Assembly: GCA_035345875.1 (NCBI GenBank)
Contig: DAORDH010000010.1
Coordinates: 1-64,000 of the forward strand
DNA from: UBA2033 sp035345875
Lineage (GTDB): Bacteria; Spirochaetota; Leptospiria; Leptospirales; Leptospiraceae
Direction of reading: 5' to 3'
Length of the DNA: 64,000 nt
In this document: in pieces, positions 17,969 through 27,814 of the stretch
Layout of the letters: every line of letters starts with the position of its first letter
Numbering within the stretch: position 1 is the stretch's first letter
The notes under the pieces: model-generated
Told to the model about the DNA's origin: nothing
Database searches by the model: none
Seen by the model: the letters and a program-made list of their open reading frames with translations, nothing else
Position numbers and translations under genes: made by a program

Positions 17969-19062
17969 TGCAATTATCAGAGCAAAGAGTTAAGTTTGGA
18001 AATACTGATTATAAAGTTGTTTTATATGAAAATTTTGATGGATTGTCAACTGAGTTAGCAAAAATAAATAATGTCTCAAAGTTCTTTATTCTTACCGAAA
18101 AAAAAATTGCAAAGATCTATTTAAAACCTCTCTTATCTGAACTTGAAAAATTAAATATTCCAGTTGCTGTAGTTTTTATAAAAGGCAAAGAGAAAAATAA
18201 ACACATTGATCGTCTTAAAAAAGTTTATAATACACTCATTGATTTAAATGCAGATCGAAAATCTGTTTTACTTGCATTTGGAGGTGGGGTAGTCGGTGAC
18301 TTTACAGGTTTTGTTGCGGCTACTTTTCTAAGAGGAATTCGATTCGTGCAAATTCCAACTACACTTCTCGCTTGTGTGGATTCCTCTGTTGGAGGTAAGG
18401 TTGCTGTGAATGCAGATAAAGGCAAAAATATGATTGGAGCCTTTCATCAACCAGAGCTTGTCTACGCTCCTCTCTCTACACTCACTACCTTAAAGAAAAA
18501 AGAATGGAAATGTGGACTCGCAGAAGTTTTAAAACATTCTCTTTTAACTGGTGGTGATCTTTGGAAATTTATGAAAGAGGCAAAATTTGAAGATGTCTAC
18601 AATGAGAACTCACTAAAAGTTTTTATAGAGGAGTCTGTAAAATTTAAAACGAGTATAGTAGCAGAGGATGAAAAAGAAATCGGTAAGAGAGCAATTTTAA
18701 ATTTAGGACATACTCTTGGTCATGCGATTGAATCCTTAACTGATTACAAAAAATATTCGCACGGAGAAGCCGTTTCCATTGGGCTTACACTTGCCCTGAT
18801 TCTTTCTAAAGAAAAATCAGGTCTAAACGAGAGCACATTCTATGAAATTTTACAGGTTATGAAGAACTTAGATTTACCAATTCAGGATAAAGAATTATCT
18901 CCAGAAAAATTAGTAAAACATATGTTGCATGATAAAAAAACAAGTGAGAATAAAATAAAATATATATTACTTTCAGAGATTGGATCTGCTTCTTGGGGAA
19001 ATATAATGCAACAAGAAGAGATTCTTTCTGCTATTTATCAGCAAAATAATTTATCTGATTAA
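17968..19062 (+). CDS. aroB: 3-dehydroquinate synthase
   Basis: The second shikimate-pathway enzyme, converting DAHP to 3-dehydroquinate with NAD and a divalent metal. Motifs are AFGGGVVGDFTGFVAATFLRG, the phosphate-binding IPTTLLACVDSSVGGKVAVN, and KNMIGAFHQP. Metal ligands are the Glu in CGLAEVLKH and the two His residues in NLGHTLGHAIE and YSHGEAVSIG. I choose ATG 17968 (364 aa) over the in-frame ATG at 17953. The sequence GGTGGAAGGATA gives it a ribosome-binding site and it overlaps the NUDIX stop by one base. Confidence 0.94.
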   Translation: MQLSEQRVKFGNTDYKVVLYENFDGLSTELAKINNVSKFFILTEKKIAKIYLKPLLSELEKLNIPVAVVFIKGKEKNKHIDRLKKVYNTLIDLNADRKSVLLAFGGGVVGDFTGFVAATFLRGIRFVQIPTTLLACVDSSVGGKVAVNADKGKNMIGAFHQPELVYAPLSTLTTLKKKEWKCGLAEVLKHSLLTGGDLWKFMKEAKFEDVYNENSLKVFIEESVKFKTSIVAEDEKEIGKRAILNLGHTLGHAIESLTDYKKYSHGEAVSIGLTLALILSKEKSGLNESTFYEILQVMKNLDLPIQDKELSPEKLVKHMLHDKKTSENKIKYILLSEIGSASWGNIMQQEEILSAIYQQNNLSD

Positions 19063-19076
19063 CAGTTATTAAATGC

Positions 19077-19976
19077 ATGGAAAATCTATTCGAATTATTA
19101 GAACCATTTAGTATTTTTAAAATCTTATCTCTTCCAGAAAGGAAGCTTTCGGAAGATTTTATATTATATTTATACATTGTAGCATTTTTAGCATTCATTT
19201 ATAATATCATAACTTTTTTTTTAGATCGATTTACAGATGACCTAGACGTTCAGAGTATTTTTACAAGAAGAAGAGTTACGCGCTATACCTTTTTCTTCTT
19301 TGGTTTGTTTTGTAGTATTCCCATTTTTTATTCTAAGATTTCTTATTTACCCACAATCCTTGCATTTACCGGTGCAGGTTTTATTATTTCCATTAAAGAT
19401 ATTACTTTGAATTTTGCTGGTTGGTTTTTAATTCATGGGAGTAGTGGTTTTGCGATTGGAGACAGAATTGAGATTGGAGATGTAAAAGGAGAAGTGATTA
19501 ATATCGGTCTTATGCGTTTTACTTTACTTGAAGTTAAAACAGACCATAATTCAGATCAATCGTCGAATCGCCTTGTGCATATTCCCAATCATCAAGCTAT
19601 CATTCAAAAGATATTTGTGATTTCTCAAGATATGGAGTTTATTTGGGATGAGGTGTATATTTTTCTAACTACAAGTTCTAATTGGCAAAAAGCAAAATCA
19701 ATCTGCGAGAAGATTCTTTCAGAAGTAATTTCGCATGAGGAATATTCTAAAATATTTGAGAACAAAATTAGACGGCTATCAAAAAATTATCTAGTTCGGT
19801 TGGGAAAAATAACTCCAATTGTATATGTTACATTAGAAGAGGGAAAGGTAATGCTTTCTCTACGGTATTTAACGCATTTTCATCATAAGAGACAGAATAG
19901 AGCTTTTATCAGTGAAAAAATATTAGTAGAGTTTAAAAAAGAAAAATCCATTCACTTTTTTACACACGGGATTTAG
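19077..19976 (+). CDS. MscS-family mechanosensitive ion channel protein
   Basis: A 299-aa membrane protein with hydrophobic helices at about 23-45, 67-85 and 88-110. The MscS signature follows: a pore helix into TLNFAGWFLIHGSSGF, then the beta-domain motif AIGDRIEIGDVKGEVINIG. The soluble alpha/beta C-terminus runs to residue 299. MscS channels release osmolytes on hypo-osmotic shock. It follows aroB by 14 bp and ends 4 bp inside the convergent acyl-CoA dehydrogenase-like gene. Confidence 0.87.
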   Translation: MENLFELLEPFSIFKILSLPERKLSEDFILYLYIVAFLAFIYNIITFFLDRFTDDLDVQSIFTRRRVTRYTFFFFGLFCSIPIFYSKISYLPTILAFTGAGFIISIKDITLNFAGWFLIHGSSGFAIGDRIEIGDVKGEVINIGLMRFTLLEVKTDHNSDQSSNRLVHIPNHQAIIQKIFVISQDMEFIWDEVYIFLTTSSNWQKAKSICEKILSEVISHEEYSKIFENKIRRLSKNYLVRLGKITPIVYVTLEEGKVMLSLRYLTHFHHKRQNRAFISEKILVEFKKEKSIHFFTHGI

Positions 19977-21013
19977 GTTTTAATTAATCCCGATGCAGAT
20001 CTAGCGGCTCTTCTAATGTAGGATTCATTCAGAATGTCCCTGTATTGAAACAATTGTTTTTCTATAAAATAGGGCTCTATTTCTTCTTTTGGAAAAATAT
20101 TAGAGAGAGTTTTGTAAAATTCATCAGATACTAGTTCTGTTCCATAAGGAAAGAATTCTTTTAATTCAATTTCTTCTAAATTGTCTTTGAGTTCAGATAA
20201 TTCTAGGATTCTAGAATAAAGCATATGGACTAACGTCTTACATCGAAGTATTTCTTTTTGTTTATCTTCCTCTTCTTTTAAGATAGAAACCAATTTAGAA
20301 TTTGCTTTGATTTGTTCTAGTGTTGAAATTGCGTATCCGCAAAAGACAGTTGAAAGAGAAAGCATTTCGGAAAGTCTAAGATTTTCAGCATATTTAGAAT
20401 AATCAAGATTCAAAATATCTTCCTCATTGATTTGAACTGAATTCATCTTGATTCTACAATGGGTAGCTTCTTTTGCGAACGGAAGAGTAAATTTTGTAAT
20501 TTCAAGTCCAGTATTTTCTTTCTCTAATAGAACTACTTTGTAGTTTCCATCCATTCTTGCTACGACTAAGAAATGAGTCGAATGGTAACCATTTGTAAAA
20601 AAGGATTTTTCTCCATCTAACTGGTATTTGCCGTTATTAAATGTTATATTTGTTTTTATGTTAGAGAGTCTTCCTTTCCAATCTGGTTCAGATACTCCGA
20701 GAGAGATTATATATTCCCCTTTTGTTAAACCATTTAATAATTTTAAATAGACTGGATGATTTAAGTTTTTTGCAGCTAAAAAAATAATTCTACCGGCTAT
20801 ATTCACTTGTGCCATAAGAGAAACACCTAGCCCAATCCCATGAGGTAATTTTGCTAATTCAAAAAGGTTCTTATGAAAATCCTTAAAAGAAATACTCTGA
20901 TTGATTACTGTTAGCAAATTTTCTTCTACTAGAAGCGGTAATACATCCTTGTAAATATTTTCTGGATCGTAATCCTTTGGTATTGATGAGAGATAGTCTT
21001 TTAGTTTCTGCAT
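19973..21013 (-). CDS. Acyl-CoA dehydrogenase-like protein
   Basis: A 346-aa protein with the acyl-CoA dehydrogenase layout. There is a helical N-terminal domain (GLGVSLMAQVNIAGRIIFLAA) and a middle beta domain. That beta domain contains ISLGVSEPDWKGRLSNIKT and YQLDGEKSFFTNGYHSTHFL, which matches the usual K-x-F-I-T-N-A flavin and substrate region. A helical C-terminal part follows. It is somewhat shorter than the typical 380 residues and the catalytic Glu is not obvious, so it may be a divergent or non-catalytic relative. Confidence 0.68.
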   Translation of the reverse strand: MQKLKDYLSSIPKDYDPENIYKDVLPLLVEENLLTVINQSISFKDFHKNLFELAKLPHGIGLGVSLMAQVNIAGRIIFLAAKNLNHPVYLKLLNGLTKGEYIISLGVSEPDWKGRLSNIKTNITFNNGKYQLDGEKSFFTNGYHSTHFLVVARMDGNYKVVLLEKENTGLEITKFTLPFAKEATHCRIKMNSVQINEEDILNLDYSKYAENLRLSEMLSLSTVFCGYAISTLEQIKANSKLVSILKEEEDKQKEILRCKTLVHMLYSRILELSELKDNLEEIELKEFFPYGTELVSDEFYKTLSNIFPKEEIEPYFIEKQLFQYRDILNESYIRRAARSASGLIKT

Positions 21014-21082
21014 TTTCGAATCCTTTGAATTGAATACATTCTACAAATTTAAATATCGAGGCTAACATACGTAAACCGCAAT

Positions 21083-22780
21083 TTATTTTTTATCAGGAGA
21101 AAATCTTCCATTTTCTGCTCTTCCGTTTAGAACTTTGTGATTGGGTAGAATAATCATACCTGTTCCATGTATTTCACCATTTTGGAATTCACCTATATAA
21201 ACACGGTTGTCTGAAAAGATTAGGATTCCTTTTCCGTCAGGTAGAATTGTTCCTTCATTGTCTTTAAATTTTCCTTTGTAAATGGATTTTTCTTTTGTGA
21301 TAAATGTTATACTATCATGCTTTGGTTTGCCGTCTTCGAATTCAGCCATAAAATAAGATCCATTCTTGAAAGAATATGTGCCTCGTCCATCTGGCCTATT
21401 TGCTTTAAATTCACCAACATAGCTACTATTAAAATCTTTTAATTCATCATCATTGAAATTGATTAACGTTCCTGTTCCATCGTATAAATCGTTTATAAAA
21501 TTTCCTTCATACTTTGCTTGCATTGAATATATAAAATATTTTCCATATCCATGCTTTTTTCCTTCTTTGAATTCGCCTTCATATTCATTGCTTCTAGCTC
21601 CTTCACGGATTGGTTTATATAGAAATATACCTTTCCCATTGATACAATTTCCTTCCTTGCAACAGTTAGTGCAGCTTTCTTTTATATTTTCTTCTAACTT
21701 TTGCCTTGCCCCAAAATACAAAATAAGTGTGAATAGAATACTCGCTGTTACTCCATAGAAAGTGATTTGTTTTCTGTGCTTTTTATAGGATTCAGATTTC
21801 TGTTCTTCTATAGAATATAAAATGGATTCAATTGCGATTGCCATTTCTTTACAACTGAAATAACGTTTTTCTCTGTCTTTCTCGCAGGCTTTATGAATAA
21901 TAGCCGTTAGGTCACTGATATTTAAATTTTCTTTTTCTAGTTTTTTTAGTTCATTCGGGGTAAATCTAGGTTTTAGGTCAGGCATTTCTGATTTTAAATG
22001 CATTTCCTTTATATGTTCTTTTTCGATAGATTCAAACGGAACAAAGCCAGTAAGCATTTCAAAAAATAAAATACCAACTGAGTATACATCTGATCTAGCA
22101 TCAATATCTTTTGCCCCTTTAATTTGTTCAGGGCTCATATATTCAGGTGTTCCTATGCTTTCTCTTGTTTTAGTAATCTTATCTCTTTTGTCTAATGCAA
22201 TACCAAAGTCTGTGATAAATATCTCACCAGAATCTCTTTGAATTATATTATGTGGTTTTATATCTAGGTGAGCAAGAAGATTTTTAGAGTGTGCGAAGTC
22301 TAACGCATATAATATTTTAACAATTGATTTACAAACTTCAATTGTATCTAATTTCTTATTTTTTGTTCTTGTTTCAGATAGGATTTTTTCGAAGGAACCT
22401 TTTTCTCCGTATTCCATAATAAAAAATGGTCTTCCTTCTGCTTTACCGAAATCAACCATTTCTACTATATTAGGATGTTTTAAGTTAGCCGCTATTTGAG
22501 CTTCTTTTAAAAAATTATCTACTAGTTTTTCATCTAAACAGAGAGCTTCATTTAAAAGTTTAATAACAACTTTACGATTGAGGGAAACCTGCTTGCCCAA
22601 AAAAATTGAACCCATTCCCCCTTGACCTATTTTTTCAATCTCAATAAAGTTGGGATGCAAGGTTCTTTGTAAAAAACTAAGATCATCTTCTTGGTTTACT
22701 TTTGTTAATTGAAAGCCACAGGAGTAGCAGAACTTTGCATTTGTAGTTAATTTTGTTTCACAATTTGGACATTGACTCAT
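21083..22780 (-). CDS. Membrane-anchored Ser/Thr protein kinase with zinc ribbon and MORN repeats
   Basis: A 565-aa multidomain protein. A zinc ribbon has Cys 4, 7, 18 and 21 (CPNC...CYSC). The kinase domain spans about 38-310, with glycine loop IGQGGMGSIFLG, VVIKLL Lys, catalytic loop AHLDIKPHNII, and DFG in FITDFGIA with an APE-like GTPEYMSPEQ. HRD reads HLD, a variant. One membrane helix at about 342-360 follows, then six MORN-type repeats (YEGEFKEGKKHGYGK, YEGNFINDLYDGTG, YVGEFKANRPDGRG and similar), predicted on the other side of the membrane. Substrates are unknown. It stands alone between two divergent promoters. Confidence 0.88.
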   Translation of the reverse strand: MSQCPNCETKLTTNAKFCYSCGFQLTKVNQEDDLSFLQRTLHPNFIEIEKIGQGGMGSIFLGKQVSLNRKVVIKLLNEALCLDEKLVDNFLKEAQIAANLKHPNIVEMVDFGKAEGRPFFIMEYGEKGSFEKILSETRTKNKKLDTIEVCKSIVKILYALDFAHSKNLLAHLDIKPHNIIQRDSGEIFITDFGIALDKRDKITKTRESIGTPEYMSPEQIKGAKDIDARSDVYSVGILFFEMLTGFVPFESIEKEHIKEMHLKSEMPDLKPRFTPNELKKLEKENLNISDLTAIIHKACEKDREKRYFSCKEMAIAIESILYSIEEQKSESYKKHRKQITFYGVTASILFTLILYFGARQKLEENIKESCTNCCKEGNCINGKGIFLYKPIREGARSNEYEGEFKEGKKHGYGKYFIYSMQAKYEGNFINDLYDGTGTLINFNDDELKDFNSSYVGEFKANRPDGRGTYSFKNGSYFMAEFEDGKPKHDSITFITKEKSIYKGKFKDNEGTILPDGKGILIFSDNRVYIGEFQNGEIHGTGMIILPNHKVLNGRAENGRFSPDKK

Positions 22781-22897
22781 ACTAACTGACTAAATTGATT
22801 TTAATTTGCAGTCAAGAGTTTTGGATATGGATTGTAGTTTTTTAGAAGGTAATCATTTTTTTGTTTCAAAGAAATTAGGAATATAATAATATTCCTA

Positions 22898-25800
22898 TTG
22901 AACATGCAAACTCCCAAAACAATACTTCTAGTAGATGACGATGATGTGATTGCTACTAATCATAAAGCAATACTAGTAAAAGAAGGATATTCTGTTCTAA
23001 CCGCAAATACGGGTGAGATTGCGATTCAAACGGCACTCAGGGAGTCTATTGATTTAGTATTAATGGATATTGACTTAGGGACTGACATTGATGGGACAGA
23101 GGCTGCTAGAAGAATATTAGCTAAAAAAGAAGTTCCAATTGTCTTTCTTACCTCTCACTCAGAAAAAGAGTTAGTTGAAAAGGTTAAAAACATCACCCGT
23201 TATGGCTATGTAATAAAGAATTCAGGTGCCTTTGTTCTCTTATCCTCTATTGAAATGGCTTTTGAGTTGTTTTATACACAAAGAGAAACAAGAAGAAAAG
23301 AAGAATTGTTTGAACTCATTGCAAACAATACGTTAGACCTAATAGCTCTCCATAATATAGACGGTAGTTATATTTATCTCAGTCCTTCTGTTGAAAGAAT
23401 ACTAGGCTATAAAGCAGAAGAACTCATTGGAGAAAATCCTTATTCTTTATTTCATCCGGAAGATATAGAGCGAATTCAAAAATCATCTCACGAAAAAGTA
23501 AAAGTTGGAGAAGATGGAATTTCTATTTCCTATCGAATCAAAACAAAAAAGGGTGAATACATTTGGCTCGAAACAATCTCGAAATCGATTTGGGATGAAA
23601 ATAGAGAAAATATTATCATGTTGCAAACGGTTTCTCGGGACATCACTGAACGAATCAATAAAGAGAAGCGGGAGAATATGTATGAAGCCAAGCTCAAAGA
23701 AAGCCAGGCTAGATACAAGAGTATGGTCGAATCTTCTTTTGAGGCTATATTTGTTCACAGAGATTATAAATTTATTTATGCAAATGCAGCAGGATTAAAA
23801 CTTGTGGGAGCAAAATCTTTTCAGGAATTAGAAGGTAGAAGTATTTTTGAGTTTGTTCATCCTGAATATATAGGACAAGTAGAGGATAGAGTTCATACAC
23901 TTTATACAGAAAAAGAAAAAGCTCCTATTAAAGAAGAACGATTTTTTCGTTTAGATAAAACAATTATAGATGTAGAAATTTCTGCCAACCCAATTGAGTT
24001 TGATGGAGAGTTTTCCATTTTAGTCATTGCTCGAGATATTACAGATAAAAAGAATCGAGAACGCAAAATGAGAGAAGCAGAGTATCGTTTTCAAACGTTA
24101 ATTGAAAGTCTAGAAGTTGGAGTTATCGTTCAAGATTCAAATGCAAAAATATTGATCAGTAACCCTGCAGCAGAAAGATTACTAGGCTTGACTCGAGATC
24201 AACTAAAGGGAAAGTCCTCTTTCGATAAAGATTGGAATTTGATTCAAGAAGATGGATCTGATTTTCCTGGAGAAGCTCATCCTGTTAAAATTTGTATGAA
24301 GACTAAAAGACCAGTTACAGATGTTGTGATGGGGGTCTATAGACCAAAACAGCAAGATAGGGTTTGGTTATTAGTCAACGCAAAACCAGAGTTTGGTGAC
24401 AATGAGGAACTAACGCAGGTAATTTGCACATTTCAGGATATTACTGCCAGAAAACAAAATGATGAGATTTTAAAAGAGAAAGAGGAAAGACTGAGGCTGG
24501 CATTGGCTGCTGGTAGTCAAGGATTATACGACTTAGATTTAAGAACTGGAAAGGCAACAGTTAATCATTTTTACTCACAAATGCTTGGTTATGATCCAAA
24601 TGATTTTAATGAAACAAATACTTTTTGGAAAGAGCGTTTGCATGAAGAAGATAGAGAGGGAGTTTATAAAATCTATTTGGATTATATTGCAGGTGTAAGA
24701 ACAGATTATAACGTAGAGTTTAGACAAAGGACAAAGAACGGAGATTGGAAATGGATTTTATCTCAGGGGAAGATTGTAGAAAGAGATAAAAATGGAGAAC
24801 CTCTTCGGATGATCGGTGTTCATACAGACATCACAGAAAAAAAGAAATATGAATTACTTCAAAAAGCAAGAAATTCTGTATTAGATTCTATGATCGCCAA
24901 ACAAGATATTTATTTGATACTTGAGGAGATTGTTAAAAACATAGAAATCATACAACCAGATGCAAAGGCTTCCATTTTACTCATTGATAAAGAAAAACGT
25001 TTAGCGAAAGGAGCAAGCGTTAGTTTACCAGACTTTTATAATAAAGCTATTGAAGGATTGGAAATTGGAAATGGGGTAGGGTCTTGTGGAACTGCTGCAT
25101 TCACCGGTGATTTAGTGATAGTGGAAGATATTGAAACGCATGCCTTTTGGGAGCCGTATAAAAAAATTGCATTAGAAGCAAATCTTAGAGCTTGTTGGTC
25201 GTTTCCGTTCAAAGATGATTCTGGCAAAGTTTTAGGAACATTTGCAACTTATTATAATAAGCCAAAACATCCAAGTCGATCTGATTTAGATATCATTTGG
25301 GAATTTTCCAGAATTACTGGACTTGCTGTTCAAAATAGTATAACAGAAATAGAAAGAAAAAAAGCGGAAGAAGAAGTAAGTTCTTTGTTAGCCGAAAAAG
25401 AAATTCTACTAAAAGAAGTTCATCACAGAATTAAAAACAATATGGCAACCATCTCTAGTTTGCTTGGACTGCAATCTGAATATGTAAATGATGAGAGAGT
25501 GAGTAAGATATTAGATGATGCACAGCAAAGAATATTAAGTATGATGCTTATTTACGATAAGCTATATAGATCGTCTTCGGATTATCAAAATATTTCTTTG
25601 GATGATTATTTAAATGATCTACTAGATCATATTATTGTTTCCTTTCCAGGGGGACATTTGGTTTCGATAGAAAGAAATATAGCCTCCTTTACTTTAAATT
25701 CTAAAATATTATTTTCGATTGGAATTATCATCAATGAATTAATCACAAATAGTTTTAAGTATGCCTTTACTGGGACGAGACAAAAAGAAGGGAAGATTCA

Positions 25801-26002
25801 TGTATCTGCCAAAAAAGTAGAAGGGGATAAGATTGAACTTATTGTTTCTGATAATGGAGTCGGATTACCAGAAGGATTTTCCATAAAAACTTCTAAGGGT
25901 TTTGGTTTAAATCTAATTCATATCCTTACACAAAAAAAAGGAAATCTTTTTGAAGTAAACGGAAATGGGGGAACTACCTTTAGAGTTATACTCTCTCTTT
26001 AG
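22898..26002 (+). CDS. Hybrid sensor histidine kinase: receiver, PAS repeats, GAF, HisKA_2
   Basis: A 1034-aa cytosolic two-component protein. Residues 1-125 are a response-regulator receiver with acidic cluster DDDD at 13-16 and phospho-acceptor Asp57 (LVLMDID). Four PAS domains follow, at about 135-255, 265-385, 395-520 and 530-650. A GAF domain (about 665-810) precedes the HisKA_2 motif LLKEVHHRIKNN with His 842/843. An HATPase domain follows, with INELITNSFKYAF and DNGVGLP. No membrane segments are visible. A receiver at the N-terminus suggests that it receives phosphate from another kinase or is regulated by phosphorylation. The signal is unknown. Confidence 0.92.
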   Translation: MNMQTPKTILLVDDDDVIATNHKAILVKEGYSVLTANTGEIAIQTALRESIDLVLMDIDLGTDIDGTEAARRILAKKEVPIVFLTSHSEKELVEKVKNITRYGYVIKNSGAFVLLSSIEMAFELFYTQRETRRKEELFELIANNTLDLIALHNIDGSYIYLSPSVERILGYKAEELIGENPYSLFHPEDIERIQKSSHEKVKVGEDGISISYRIKTKKGEYIWLETISKSIWDENRENIIMLQTVSRDITERINKEKRENMYEAKLKESQARYKSMVESSFEAIFVHRDYKFIYANAAGLKLVGAKSFQELEGRSIFEFVHPEYIGQVEDRVHTLYTEKEKAPIKEERFFRLDKTIIDVEISANPIEFDGEFSILVIARDITDKKNRERKMREAEYRFQTLIESLEVGVIVQDSNAKILISNPAAERLLGLTRDQLKGKSSFDKDWNLIQEDGSDFPGEAHPVKICMKTKRPVTDVVMGVYRPKQQDRVWLLVNAKPEFGDNEELTQVICTFQDITARKQNDEILKEKEERLRLALAAGSQGLYDLDLRTGKATVNHFYSQMLGYDPNDFNETNTFWKERLHEEDREGVYKIYLDYIAGVRTDYNVEFRQRTKNGDWKWILSQGKIVERDKNGEPLRMIGVHTDITEKKKYELLQKARNSVLDSMIAKQDIYLILEEIVKNIEIIQPDAKASILLIDKEKRLAKGASVSLPDFYNKAIEGLEIGNGVGSCGTAAFTGDLVIVEDIETHAFWEPYKKIALEANLRACWSFPFKDDSGKVLGTFATYYNKPKHPSRSDLDIIWEFSRITGLAVQNSITEIERKKAEEEVSSLLAEKEILLKEVHHRIKNNMATISSLLGLQSEYVNDERVSKILDDAQQRILSMMLIYDKLYRSSSDYQNISLDDYLNDLLDHIIVSFPGGHLVSIERNIASFTLNSKILFSIGIIINELITNSFKYAFTGTRQKEGKIHVSAKKVEGDKIELIVSDNGVGLPEGFSIKTSKGFGLNLIHILTQKKGNLFEVNGNGGTTFRVILSL

Positions 26003-26095
26003 AAAAGTTTCTCTAAGCCTATCTCTTTCGAATTAGTTGACCATAAACCCTATTGATTTTTACTGGTTAAAAGTCCATCGAATGCATGAAATTCT

Positions 26096-26326
26096 TTGAA
26101 AGTATCTATCGGAAATTTTCTAATAGCTCTCATTCTAGGTCTCTTCATCGGGGCAGTAGCCGGATCATTGGTTGATAAAATTTTAAATCTACAAATGCTT
26201 TCTAAGGCACTTCTCTCCGAAGCCATTCGCTTTGAACTTTATATTATTAAGATCGAGATACAGTTAACCCCTGCCGCTCTAGTTGGGATGGTAGTAACAG
26301 GTTATCTCGTGATAAGAAAGGGGTAA
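26096..26326 (+). CDS. DUF4321-family small membrane protein
   Basis: A 76-aa protein with two hydrophobic helices (about 7-28 and 58-73) separated by an amphipathic segment, as in the DUF4321 family. The start is TTG at 26096; the nearby ATGs at 26082 and 26086 are out of frame or quickly stopped. No good ribosome-binding site is visible. It sits 2 bp before rpsB, at the head of the translation and lipid gene cluster. Function unknown. Confidence 0.65.
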   Translation: MKVSIGNFLIALILGLFIGAVAGSLVDKILNLQMLSKALLSEAIRFELYIIKIEIQLTPAALVGMVVTGYLVIRKG

Positions 26327-26328
26327 AA

Positions 26329-27213
26329 ATGTCAGTAATTTCAATGAAAAACCTGCTAGAAGCAGGCGTTCACTTTGGCCACCAAACTCGTAAATGGAAT
26401 CCAAAAATGGCTCCATACGTTTTCACAGCGAGAAATGGGATTCACATCATCGACCTACAAAAAACGGTTCAAAAAGCAAAAGAAGCTTATGATGCTTTAA
26501 AGAGATTAACCTCTCAAAAGAAAACTGTTTTATTCGTAGGAACCAAGAAACAAGCTCGTGGTGCAATCGAAAGAGAAGCAAAACGATGCAACATGTTTTA
26601 TGTATCCAATCGTTGGTTGGGTGGACTTTTAACAAACTGGAACACAGTTAAAAAAAGCATCGCTCGTTTAAAAAAATTAGAGCAAATGCTAGAAAACAAT
26701 ACATTCGAACAAGAAGCAAAAACTAAAAAAGAACATCTTGGATTAAAAAGAGAGTTAGAAAAACTAAAAAAGACTCTCGGTGGAATCAAAGATATGAACA
26801 CAATTCCAGATATCCTTTTTGTGATTGATCCAAAGAAAGAAGAAATTGCAGTGAAAGAAGCAAAGACTCTTGGACTCACAGTATTTGCTGTAATTGATAC
26901 AAACTGCGATCCTGAACTAATCGATTATGCAATTCCTGGTAACGATGATGCGATACGCGCTATTTCTCTCTTTTTAGAGACAATGGCAAATGCTGTAATC
27001 GAAGGAACCGGTGGAGAAGTTCCGGAATCTGCTCAATTCACAGACGATATGGATGTGGATATGGGAATGGATTATCGTGGCGAGTATGATGAAAAAGGTC
27101 GTTTCATTATGGACGATGATGCAACATTTGAAAAAGAATTCAAAGAAGTAGTTGCTTCTTCTGTAGTTCCAGATGAAGTGCATGCAATGAAAGACGAAGA
27201 GAAGGAAGGTTAA
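26329..27213 (+). CDS. rpsB: 30S ribosomal protein S2
   Basis: A 294-aa small-subunit protein. Recognised by MKNLLEAGVHFGHQTRKWNP, IHIIDLQKT, VLFVGTKKQA, SNRWLGGLLTNW and the C-terminal DTNCDPELIDYAIPGNDDA. An acidic C-terminal extension of about 50 residues (TDDMDVDMGMDYRGEYDE onward) is longer than in E. coli. AAGGGG just before the ATG is the ribosome-binding site. First gene of rpsB-tsf-pyrH-frr. Confidence 0.98.
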   Translation: MSVISMKNLLEAGVHFGHQTRKWNPKMAPYVFTARNGIHIIDLQKTVQKAKEAYDALKRLTSQKKTVLFVGTKKQARGAIEREAKRCNMFYVSNRWLGGLLTNWNTVKKSIARLKKLEQMLENNTFEQEAKTKKEHLGLKRELEKLKKTLGGIKDMNTIPDILFVIDPKKEEIAVKEAKTLGLTVFAVIDTNCDPELIDYAIPGNDDAIRAISLFLETMANAVIEGTGGEVPESAQFTDDMDVDMGMDYRGEYDEKGRFIMDDDATFEKEFKEVVASSVVPDEVHAMKDEEKEG

Positions 27214-27217
27214 TAAG

Positions 27218-27814
27218 TTGGCGGAAGTATCATCTGAATTAATTAAGGAGCTCCGTGAATCAACCGGAGCAGGGTTATTAGATTGTAAAAAAGCTCTCAT
27301 TGAAAATGGGGGCGATATGCAAAAAGCGATTAACTTTCTACGTGAAAAGGGAATGGCGAAAGCAGCGAAGAGAGTAGACAAAGAAACCAAAGAAGGAAGA
27401 ATTATTTCTTACATTCACAGCAATGGAAAAATTGGAGTGCTACTCGAACTCAACTGTGAGACAGACTTTGTTGCTAAAAACGAAGCATTTGATGAACTAG
27501 GAAGAGAACTTTGCTTACAAATTGCAGCTTCTAATCCAAGCTACATGAACATTTCTGATGTTCCACAAGATGTAATTGATAACGAAACAAAAATTTTAAA
27601 ATCCCAGCTTTTAGAGCAAGGTAAAAAACCGGAACAAATTGATAAAATTATTCCTGGAAAACTAACAAGCTTTTATACAGAAGTTTGTCTGATGGAGCAA
27701 CAACACATTAAAGACAATAAAAAAACTATAAAAGAGCTAGTCCAAGAATCAATTGCAAAGTTCGGTGAGAACATCACAATTGGGAGATACACTCGTTACC
27801 AAATTGGAGGCTAA
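27218..27814 (+). CDS. tsf: Elongation factor Ts
   Basis: A 198-aa guanine nucleotide exchange factor for EF-Tu. It has the UBA-like N-terminus IKELRESTGAGLLDCKKAL, then the core LREKGMAKAAKR and YIHSNGKIGVLLELNCETDF. Compared with the 280-residue E. coli form the second core subdomain is reduced, as in short EF-Ts variants. The start is TTG at 27218 after AAGGAAGG. It begins 4 bp after rpsB. Confidence 0.97.
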   Translation: MAEVSSELIKELRESTGAGLLDCKKALIENGGDMQKAINFLREKGMAKAAKRVDKETKEGRIISYIHSNGKIGVLLELNCETDFVAKNEAFDELGRELCLQIAASNPSYMNISDVPQDVIDNETKILKSQLLEQGKKPEQIDKIIPGKLTSFYTEVCLMEQQHIKDNKKTIKELVQESIAKFGENITIGRYTRYQIGG